Below, piece by piece: positions 1 through 4,299 of a stretch of 5,614 nucleotides of DNA (position 1 is the first letter of the stretch; every line of letters starts with the position of its first letter). Under the pieces are notes generated by a model. It saw only the letters and a program-made list of their open reading frames with translations. It was not told the DNA's origin and searched no databases. A program made the position numbers and the translations under genes. Source of the DNA: Chloroflexota bacterium (lineage in GTDB: Bacteria > Chloroflexota > Dehalococcoidia > Lucifugimonadales > Australimonadaceae). The DNA lies in contig JAPOOH010000152.1 of the NCBI GenBank assembly GCA_026713505.1, positions 1-5,614 on the forward strand, given 5' to 3'.

Positions 1-52
1 CAACGCTCGCCTGCCACTTCTCCGGTCTGATGACGGCTATAACTTCTTTCAA
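1..52 (-). CDS. P-II family nitrogen regulator-like protein, 5' end only (partial)
   Basis: Only the first 17 codons lie in the window; the gene continues past position 1. The reverse strand reads (M/L)KEVIAVIRPEKWQASV from a TTG codon at 52-50. A short first beta strand followed by Ile-Arg-Pro and Lys is how P-II (GlnB/GlnK) signalling proteins begin. P-II proteins are trimeric cytoplasmic sensors of ATP/ADP and 2-oxoglutarate that control ammonium transporters, glutamine synthetase or other targets. The start is set by a perfect AGGAGG Shine-Dalgarno (reverse strand, 65-60) seven bases before TTG; no in-frame ATG or GTG lies close upstream. The T-loop, its modification site and the nucleotide-binding residues are outside the window, so the subfamily cannot be told. 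The assignment rests on 17 residues and is tentative. Confidence 0.55.
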   Translation of the reverse strand, partial: MKEVIAVIRPEKWQASV

Positions 53-59
53 GGGGGCG

Positions 60-65
60 CCTCCT
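60..65 (-). promoter_or_regulatory. Shine-Dalgarno of the P-II-like gene
   Basis: AGGAGG on the reverse strand, seven bases before the TTG at 52-50. It is the main reason to accept a TTG start here. Confidence 0.7.
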
Positions 66-99
66 GCGGCATCGCTTCCATCAAGCGTAGACGCAGGGT

Positions 100-137
100 G
101 TGTTGCGCCGATTACGAAAGTGTTGCGGGGTTGTTAC
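100..137. repeat. Two-copy direct repeat in the divergent promoter region
   Basis: GTGTTGCG occurs at 100-107 and 120-127, exactly 20 bp apart, about two helical turns. Each copy is followed by TTAC (112-115 and 134-137). The repeat lies between the divergent P-II-like and amidohydrolase genes. Same-face spacing would suit a dimeric or cooperatively binding regulator, but no regulator family is recognised. The rest of 53-258 shows no RNA gene or convincing ORF. Confidence 0.35.
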
Positions 138-221
138 ATCGCAGCGACGGGTGACTGGCGCCATGGCACTGCGGCTCCGCCTCTCGCATGCAACGCCGGG
201 ACGCAGGTGCTCGTCCCCCCG

Positions 222-230
222 TGGTAGGAT
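222..230 (+). promoter_or_regulatory. Possible extended -10 promoter of the amidohydrolase gene
   Basis: TGGTAGGAT fits an extended -10 element (TGn followed by a TATAAT-like hexamer with T, A, A and T in place). It lies 28 bases before the start codon. No good -35 hexamer is found at the usual distance, so this is a weak call based on one element. Confidence 0.28.
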
Positions 231-258
231 TGCCGCATCCTGAACGAGGAGTAGGGCG

Positions 259-1425
259 ATGGACATCCTGGCGATGGACGGCGACGGGCACGTTGAGGAG
301 TGGGAGGGCACCTGGTCCGACGACTATCTCGATCCCGAGTTCCGCGACCGCCGCCCCAGGGTGGTCGAGACCGGCGAGTTCGAGCACGACTACATCTGGG
401 ACATCGCCGGCGAACGCATCCGCATCGGAGGCTCGCCCTCCAGCAAGGACGGCGTCGTCTCCACCGAGTACGAGATGATGGCGAAGTGGCGCGGCCCGCA
501 CGAGAGCGGCGAGTTCCACTCCGCCGAAGCGCGTCTCGCGGTGATGGACGCGGAGAACACGTACCTCTCCGTCAACTACCCCACGCTGTTGCTGGACTGG
601 CCCATCGTCAGCGACCCTGCGCTCAACGCCGCGCTTACGCGCTCCTACAACAGCTGGGTTGCGGACATATCCAACCAGTCGCCCGACCGCCTCAAGTGGG
701 TGACGGTGATCGACCCGCACGACCCCGCCGAGGCGGTGCGCGAGATGGAGCGCACCCGGAAGATGGGCTCGATAGGCGTCATGGTCTTCGGCGACTACAA
801 CGAGAAGGCGCTCGACGACCCGAGTTTCGAGCAATTCTGGGCCGCCGCGCAGGACCTGGACATGCCCGTGAACGTGCACCCCGGCATCGGCGCTCGGGCG
901 GCCATCAAGGCCTATCGCAACATCGCGGGCGACCAGTTCCTGATGTCCGTGGTGCGTGGCTTCAAGACCATCTGCGGCTCCGGCATCCTCGACCGCTACC
1001 CGGGCGTCAAGGTCTCGTTCCTGGAGACGGGATGCACGTGGGTGGACTTCGCCGTCGCTGTCATGGACTTCACCCTGGACAACGTGAAGGACCGGCTGGA
1101 GATCGGCGCGATACGCTCCGAGCACAAGGCCATCGTGGAGCGCGGACTGCCTGAGGCGACGCCCCTGGAGTACATCAGGGACGGCCGCATCTTCATCGGC
1201 TTCGAGGTCGACGACGACCTGCTGCCCTACATGGTGAACAAGTACGGGACGGACTGCTGGGTGTATGCCAGCGACATCCCGCACGCGCACCGCGTGCCGG
1301 ACTCCCCGCGCTACATCTACAACCGCCCCGACCTGACCGACGAGCAGAAGTCCCGCATCGTCTGGAAGGGCACCTCGGAACTCTACGGTCTGCCCGTACC
1401 GGAGGGAGTCGGGATCAGCGGCTAG
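259..1425 (+). CDS. Amidohydrolase family 2 metal-dependent hydrolase/decarboxylase
   Basis: A 388-residue cytoplasmic protein of the Amidohydrolase_2 group, TIM-barrel enzymes that use a bound divalent metal to hydrolyse or decarboxylate small, often aromatic or carboxylated, substrates. Family features in order: an N-terminal DGDGHVEE (residues 7-14) replacing the classical HxH metal motif; VNVHPG with metal-ligand candidate His207; FLETG (254-258) followed by Trp261, the usual position after the barrel strand; and YASDIPH (336-342) with the catalytic Asp339 and His342. The C-terminal helix (about 360-377, ending KGTSELYGL) is the usual family ending. Length is normal and all core residues are present, so it looks functional. 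The start is supported by GAGGAG at 246-251, seven bases upstream. There is no signal peptide. The substrate cannot be predicted; the family includes gamma-resorcylate decarboxylase and ACMSD-like enzymes. The gene stands alone, divergent from the P-II-like gene and convergent with the small gene at 1553-1780. Confidence 0.9.
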   Translation: MDILAMDGDGHVEEWEGTWSDDYLDPEFRDRRPRVVETGEFEHDYIWDIAGERIRIGGSPSSKDGVVSTEYEMMAKWRGPHESGEFHSAEARLAVMDAENTYLSVNYPTLLLDWPIVSDPALNAALTRSYNSWVADISNQSPDRLKWVTVIDPHDPAEAVREMERTRKMGSIGVMVFGDYNEKALDDPSFEQFWAAAQDLDMPVNVHPGIGARAAIKAYRNIAGDQFLMSVVRGFKTICGSGILDRYPGVKVSFLETGCTWVDFAVAVMDFTLDNVKDRLEIGAIRSEHKAIVERGLPEATPLEYIRDGRIFIGFEVDDDLLPYMVNKYGTDCWVYASDIPHAHRVPDSPRYIYNRPDLTDEQKSRIVWKGTSELYGLPVPEGVGISG

Positions 1426-1460
1426 GCTTCAGCGCGACCTTGGCGCCCCCGCCATCCGCG

Positions 1461-1500
1461 CACCTCACTTGTCATTCCCGCACCTCATCCGTCATTCCCG
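1461..1500. repeat. Tandem 20-bp imperfect duplication
   Basis: Two adjacent 20-bp units (1461-1480 and 1481-1500) agree at 17 of 20 positions and differ only at positions 8-10. Each unit begins CACCTCA and ends GTCATTCCCG. The second merges into the hairpin repeat that follows. This looks like a duplication of the left edge of a dispersed repeat element. Confidence 0.7.
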
Positions 1501-1517
1501 CGAAGGCGGGAATCCAG
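1491..1517. repeat. Dispersed palindromic repeat (short hairpin element)
   Basis: ATTCCCGC (1494-1501) and GCGGGAAT (1506-1513) form a perfect 8-bp stem with a four-base GAAG loop, flanked by GTC and CCAG. This kind of element is widespread as an interspersed repeat in many bacterial genomes and gives rise to spurious translations such as 'DSRLRGNDG'. It sits between two convergent genes, 66 bp past the amidohydrolase stop, so transcripts from both sides could end or be stabilised here. There is no T-tract, so it is not called an intrinsic terminator. Confidence 0.75.
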
Positions 1518-1552
1518 GTGCCCGACAGCGCACGCGGTGGAGGGGGCTGGGG

Positions 1553-1780
1553 TTACTCCTTGTGCTCCGGTTCGCCGCTCGGCTCGCCGTAGCGCTCTCT
1601 TGCCGCCGTCCCGAACCAGTCGCCAGCGGTGCGCGTGCTCGTCCAACCCTCTTTCGCAGCCGAGCCTCGCGTTCTGCGGGTCGCGGCCTTTGCCGCCCCG
1701 ACGGCGAGCCTGGCTGCCCGGTCCTTCACCAGGAAGCCTGCGGCTGCCACGGCGGGTATCAGTATCAGGTGTGGGCGCAT
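1553..1780 (-). CDS. Small predicted membrane-anchored protein, unknown function
   Basis: A 75-residue protein on the reverse strand. I do not recognise a family with confidence. Residues 4-18 (LILIPAVAAAGFLV region) are hydrophobic and could form a short membrane segment. The rest is rich in Ala, Arg, Lys, Gly and Glu, with a probably disordered Glu/Pro-rich tail (residues 62-75). The layout recalls small 'DUF' membrane proteins found near metal-handling genes, but this is only an impression. Evidence that the gene is real: TAGGAG (reverse strand, 1792-1787) lies six bases before the ATG, and the protein has a plausible hydrophobic-then-basic layout, unlike the Arg/Pro-rich shadow translations here. 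It lies 165 bp downstream of arsM on the same strand and may share its transcript or use its own promoter near 1861-1880. Confidence 0.6.
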   Translation of the reverse strand: MRPHLILIPAVAAAGFLVKDRAARLAVGAAKAATRRTRGSAAKEGWTSTRTAGDWFGTAARERYGEPSGEPEHKE

Positions 1781-1786
1781 ACCGGT

Positions 1787-1792
1787 CTCCTA
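1787..1792 (-). promoter_or_regulatory. Shine-Dalgarno of the small membrane protein gene
   Basis: TAGGAG on the reverse strand, six bases before the ATG at 1780-1778. It separates this reading from the longer overlapping frames. Confidence 0.65.
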
Positions 1793-1860
1793 TCCGTACC
1801 CTCGTCTCGCAGGCGGGTGCAACTGACAAGGCGAGTTGAGCGGCTTGTTGTTCGCCGCAA

Positions 1861-1880
1861 ATTCTATCGTGTGTCACACG
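1861..1880 (-). promoter_or_regulatory. Operator-like palindrome beside a -10-like box
   Basis: Positions 1868-1880 are CGTGTGTCACACG, a perfect inverted repeat with 6-bp arms around one base. On the reverse strand it is followed one base later by TAGAAT (1866-1861), matching five of six bases of the -10 consensus. A protein bound here would cover the -35/-10 spacer of a promoter for the small gene at 1780, leaving a leader of about 75 bases. The -35 (TTCCAG, 18-bp spacer) is poor. The promoter call is tentative; the palindrome itself is certain. Confidence 0.35.
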
Positions 1881-1945
1881 GCTGCTGGAATCGAAGAGGG
1901 AGGCACAATACCCCCAGTTTCAGTGATGCGCCCGGTCTTCTCCGT

Positions 1946-2716
1946 CTACGCCCGCTTGTGCGCCACGACCTTTACGCTGGAGACGTCCGCCGGGGCGTCG
2001 TTCTCGATATGGGCCGACTCCCCGGTGATTGCGACGTCCTCGAAGCCCGCTTTGTGCAGCCGGCTGAGGTACGTGTCCTTCGGCTCTGCGCCGGCGCTGC
2101 ACGTTACCCATGCCTCCGTGTCCTTGCGGGCCGGACCGTTGGGGTTGAGCGCCATCATGTCGGAGATGTGGAGCCTGCCACCCGGCGCGAGCACGCGGAA
2201 CGCCTCCCGGAACACCGCGTCCTTGTCGGGCGACAGGCAGACCACGCAGTTGGAAATGACAACGTCCACAGACGCGTCCGGCAGCGGGATGTTCTCGATC
2301 TCGCCGTGGACGAACTCCACGTTGGTGAGGCCGAGCTTCGCCTGGTTGCTGCGCGCAAGCGCCAGCATGTCCGGCGTCATGTCGAGCCCGGTGACGTGGC
2401 CCGACTCACCCACCTGCTGTGCCGCGAGGAAGCAGTCGATGCCGCCGCCTGACCCGAGGTCGAGCACGCGCTCCCCTTCCTGCAGCCCAGCCAGCGCCGT
2501 GGGGTTGCCGCAGCCGAGCGAAATGGCGATCGACTCGGCGGGCAGGCCGGAAAGCTGCGCCTCCTCGTACAGGGTCATCGCACGGTCCTGGCCTGATGGG
2601 GCGCAACACGCGTCGGTGGCCACTTCCTCTACAGCAGTGAGCCCGATGACCACCTTGGCATCGTTCGCGTACCGCTCGCTCACCAACCGCTTGATCTCCT
2701 GGGGTTCCGTGGTCAT
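1946..2716 (-). CDS. arsM: Arsenite S-adenosylmethionine methyltransferase ArsM
   Basis: A 256-residue cytoplasmic enzyme that transfers methyl groups from S-adenosylmethionine to trivalent arsenic, giving mono-, di- and trimethylated species. The Rossmann-type SAM motif I is VLDLGSGGG (84-92), followed by the acidic strand end GLD (110-112). ArsM signatures are all present: Cys37-Cys38 near the N-terminus, SLGCGNP with Cys69 (66-72), SNCVVCLSPDKD with Cys157 (155-166), and WVTCSAGA with Cys206 (203-210). These correspond to the four conserved cysteines of characterised ArsM enzymes (two N-terminal plus the As(III)-binding pair). The post-motif FRVLAPGGRLHISD (173-186) is typical. Length is slightly short, lacking the long C-terminal domain of algal enzymes, as is common in bacteria. 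GAGGAG (reverse strand, 2730-2725) lies eight bases before the ATG. It follows the XRE-type regulator gene by 51 bp on the same strand. No arsR, arsC or arsenite pump gene is in the window. Cys160 replaces a residue usually Asn. Confidence 0.92.
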   Translation of the reverse strand: MTTEPQEIKRLVSERYANDAKVVIGLTAVEEVATDACCAPSGQDRAMTLYEEAQLSGLPAESIAISLGCGNPTALAGLQEGERVLDLGSGGGIDCFLAAQQVGESGHVTGLDMTPDMLALARSNQAKLGLTNVEFVHGEIENIPLPDASVDVVISNCVVCLSPDKDAVFREAFRVLAPGGRLHISDMMALNPNGPARKDTEAWVTCSAGAEPKDTYLSRLHKAGFEDVAITGESAHIENDAPADVSSVKVVAHKRA

Positions 2717-2767
2717 TTGCTTTTCTCCTCGTCGTGCTTACCGTTCCCAGAGGCGCCGGCGGTCTAC

Positions 2768-3064
2768 CTACGCTACATACGCGAGGTAACCGCCATCACA
2801 GCAGCCTTTCCAACTCTCCTCGTATACATCGAGCTTGCCGAACAGACCCTTGCAAAGGGCGTCAGACCCGAGGATCGAACCAAGATTGGCGACCTCAACC
2901 ATGGTGGGCAGGCGAACGCCGCTCTCCCACCTCCTGACGGTGACGGGGTCTACTTCCATCAACTCGGCCAGCGCGACCTGTCGCAGGCACTTCGCCAAAC
3001 GCTCCGAGCGGATGGCTCGTCCAACCCTCAAGGCCAACTCATTCCTGCTTACTCTACGGACCAT
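2768..3064 (-). CDS. XRE/Cro-type helix-turn-helix regulator, candidate controller of arsM
   Basis: A 98-residue protein with one Cro/C1-type DNA-binding domain at about residues 8-66. The core LRQVALAELMEVDPVTVRRWESGVRLP (spanning 27-53) has the expected helix 2, turn, recognition helix (DPVTVRRWESG) and closing Arg-Leu-Pro. The usual Gln-x-x-Leu-Ala of helix 2 is present as Gln29...Leu32-Ala33. The C-terminal tail (67-98) is short and unusual, with Cys71, Cys88 and Cys89, and Cys26 in the domain. A vicinal Cys88-Cys89 pair could bind trivalent arsenic, as paired cysteines do in several ArsR proteins; this is inference. The open frame extends upstream to a GTG at 3208, but only the ATG at 3064 has a Shine-Dalgarno (AGGAGA, reverse strand 3076-3071, six bases away) and starts just before the domain. 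It lies 51 bp upstream of arsM, probably in one transcript. Confidence 0.75.
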   Translation of the reverse strand: MVRRVSRNELALRVGRAIRSERLAKCLRQVALAELMEVDPVTVRRWESGVRLPTMVEVANLGSILGSDALCKGLFGKLDVYEESWKGCCDGGYLAYVA

Positions 3065-3070
3065 CGCGTC

Positions 3071-3076
3071 TCTCCT
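3071..3076 (-). promoter_or_regulatory. Shine-Dalgarno that sets the regulator start
   Basis: AGGAGA on the reverse strand, six bases before the ATG at 3064. The upstream GTG at 3208 has no such site, so the extra 48 residues of the longest frame are probably not translated. Confidence 0.7.
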
Positions 3077-3123
3077 GCATCCATGAGCGCGGAGCCGGGG
3101 TGCCCCCTGACTGCGGTAATAGA

Positions 3124-3152
3124 AATGTAAGTGGTCAAGGCTCGCTTCACAA
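3124..3152 (-). promoter_or_regulatory. Possible promoter of the regulator-arsM transcript
   Basis: On the reverse strand TTGTGA (3152-3147) and TACATT (3129-3124) are separated by exactly 17 bp; each matches four of six consensus bases. Transcription would begin near 3117, about 53 bases before the regulator start. A GGTCA half-site (plus strand 3133-3137) lies in the spacer and is also found twice in the palindromic cluster at 3202-3220. Confidence 0.3.
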
Positions 3153-3201
3153 GAACCGTGCTGGTACTGTTGCGAGTTGGGGTCGAGTCCAGGAATACGA
3201 C

Positions 3202-3220
3202 GGGTCACAGGTCATGACCC
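3202..3220. promoter_or_regulatory. Palindromic operator-like site in the divergent region
   Basis: GGGTCACAGGTCATGACCC contains two overlapping symmetries: outer arms GGGTCA/TGACCC with a 7-base gap, and an inner perfect 10-bp palindrome GGTCATGACC (3210-3219). The site is 65 bp before the homocysteine S-methyltransferase start and 138 bp before the regulator start on the other strand. It could serve either gene. No known regulator consensus is claimed. Confidence 0.4.
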
Positions 3221-3272
3221 TTGGACTCTCTGCTCAACGACAGTACCGCTGCGGCACGGTCGGCTTCGGTGA

Positions 3273-3278
3273 TAGGCT
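3273..3278 (+). promoter_or_regulatory. TAnnnT -10-like box suggesting a leaderless transcript
   Basis: TAGGCT lies six bases before the ATG at 3285, where a -10 box would put transcription start at or next to the first codon. No Shine-Dalgarno precedes this ATG, in contrast to most genes in the window. In GC-rich bacteria a TAnnnT box at this distance marks leaderless genes. There is no good -35 hexamer. Confidence 0.3.
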
Positions 3279-3284
3279 TGCTCC

Positions 3285-4214
3285 ATGACGGAACACAGCG
3301 CGGCATACCAGGCGTTGATGCGGCGGGTTGCGGATGGGGGCTACGCCCTGCTCGATGGCGGCATCGCCACTGAGGTGGCGCGTCGCGGCGGCACGCTGGG
3401 GGCATGGGCGAACCTTGCGAACGTCGAGATGCCGGATACGCTGCGCGCTATCCATGCCGACTTCATCGAAGCGGGCGCGGACGTCATCAGCGCTAACACC
3501 TTCGCCTGCTCGGAACTTCATCTCGCTGCGCACGGGATACACGGGCGCGAGGAGGAGCTGAACAGCGCGGCGGTGGCGCTGGCGCTGGAGGCACGGGAGC
3601 GCGCCGCAGTGGAGCGAGCACTGCCTGTGGCCGGCTGCATGACGACGGTCAGCTATCGGGGACCGGAGGGGAAGGTGGCCCCCCCTGAGGAAGACTGGGC
3701 GCTGGTTTCGCAGGCGCGCGCACTCGCGGACGCGGGAGTGGACTTCCTCAACGTGGAGATGCTGTCCCACGTCGAGCGCGCCAACGTCGAACTGGCCGCG
3801 GCGGCGACGGCGGGGTTGCCGGTATGGGCGGGGTTCTCCTCCGTAATGGACGAGGAGGGCAATCTCACGCTGTTGAGCCAGCCCGACGAACCGCTGGAGG
3901 AATCGCTGCGGCGTATCGACCTCTCCGGCGTCGACGTCGCGTTCATCATGCACACGCACGTCCCGCTGGTGGAGCCGTCGCTCGCCGTGCTGCGCGGCGT
4001 CTGGGACGGCCCGCTCGGCACGTACCCTCACGGGGGGACGTACACGCGGCCGTCCTGGAAGTTCGACGACGACTTCACGCCGGAGGTACTCGCAACGGGC
4101 GCCGAGCGCTGGCTGGCCGGCGGCTGCCGCATCGTGGGCGGCTGCTGTGGGGCGACCCCGGCCCACATCGCCGCGCTGCGCGGGGTCGTGGACGCGGCGG
4201 CACTCGACGGATAG
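3285..4214 (+). CDS. Homocysteine S-methyltransferase family protein
   Basis: A 309-residue cytoplasmic TIM-barrel protein of the Pfam S-methyl_trans family, which transfers a methyl group from donors such as S-methylmethionine, betaine or methyltetrahydrofolate to a thiol, usually homocysteine bound through zinc. Motifs in order: LLDGGIATE (22-30), ADVISANTF (65-73), VAGCMTTVSY (115-124), YPHGGTY (247-253), and GGCCGATPAHI (285-295) with the zinc-binding pair Cys287-Cys288. The third zinc ligand, normally Cys in an N-C-T-x motif at the end of an earlier barrel strand, aligns with His223 (IMHTHVP, 221-227). The length is normal for a stand-alone family member. No Shine-Dalgarno is seen before this ATG; an alternative start at Met12 has none either and would cut close to the first barrel strand. 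It is divergent from the regulator-arsM block and is followed 85 bp later by the SDR gene. The methyl donor and acceptor are not predictable. Confidence 0.85.
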   Translation: MTEHSAAYQALMRRVADGGYALLDGGIATEVARRGGTLGAWANLANVEMPDTLRAIHADFIEAGADVISANTFACSELHLAAHGIHGREEELNSAAVALALEARERAAVERALPVAGCMTTVSYRGPEGKVAPPEEDWALVSQARALADAGVDFLNVEMLSHVERANVELAAAATAGLPVWAGFSSVMDEEGNLTLLSQPDEPLEESLRRIDLSGVDVAFIMHTHVPLVEPSLAVLRGVWDGPLGTYPHGGTYTRPSWKFDDDFTPEVLATGAERWLAGGCRIVGGCCGATPAHIAALRGVVDAAALDG

Positions 4215-4224
4215 GCTTTGTGTT

Positions 4225-4277
4225 CCCCTCTCCTCCCGGGAGAGGGTGCCGCCGCTCAACGGCGGTGGGTGAGGGCA
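4225..4277. repeat. Dispersed palindromic repeat with two hairpins
   Basis: CCCTCTCC (4226-4233) pairs with GGAGAGGG (4239-4246) around a five-base loop. Directly after it, CCGCCG (4249-4254) pairs with CGGCGG (4260-4265) around CTCAA. The tail (GGGTGAGGGC) completes a pattern seen as an interspersed element in many GC-rich genomes. It fills the gap between the homocysteine S-methyltransferase gene and the SDR gene. With no T-tract it may attenuate or stabilise the transcript rather than end it. Confidence 0.65.
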
Positions 4278-4299
4278 GATCGATACGAGGAGAACGCAG

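Noticed and set aside
30..227. 65-codon plus-strand open frame at the left edge
   Set aside because: It has no ribosome binding site or recognisable protein character, and it overlaps the P-II-like start on the other strand and the divergent promoter region.
112..1290. Long reverse-strand open frame opposite the amidohydrolase
   Set aside because: Its translation is low-complexity (Val/His/Arg/Asp-rich) with no domain, and the plus-strand amidohydrolase has all family motifs and a Shine-Dalgarno. It is a GC-driven shadow.
1461..1500. Tandem repeat as a CRISPR array
   Set aside because: There are only two directly adjacent units with no spacer, and no cas gene is in the window.
1485..1877. 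130-codon reverse-strand open frame overlapping the small gene
   Set aside because: It ends in the repeat-derived 'DSRLRGNDG' and has no Shine-Dalgarno. The 75-residue frame at 1553-1780 has a strong one.
1469..2452. 327-codon plus-strand open frame
   Set aside because: It starts inside the dispersed repeat (translation 'RHSREGGNP' is a known artefact) and runs antisense through arsM.
1836..2789. 317-codon plus-strand open frame opposite arsM
   Set aside because: It is a Ser/Arg/Pro-rich antisense translation with no motif; arsM explains the region fully.
3065..3208. 48-residue N-terminal extension of the XRE regulator from a GTG
   Set aside because: It has no Shine-Dalgarno, no domain content and would cover the candidate promoter. 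The ATG at 3064 has AGGAGA at six bases.
4226..4265. Hairpins as an intrinsic terminator
   Set aside because: The stems are good, but no T-run follows and the next gene is 35 bp downstream on the same strand. It fits a dispersed repeat better.
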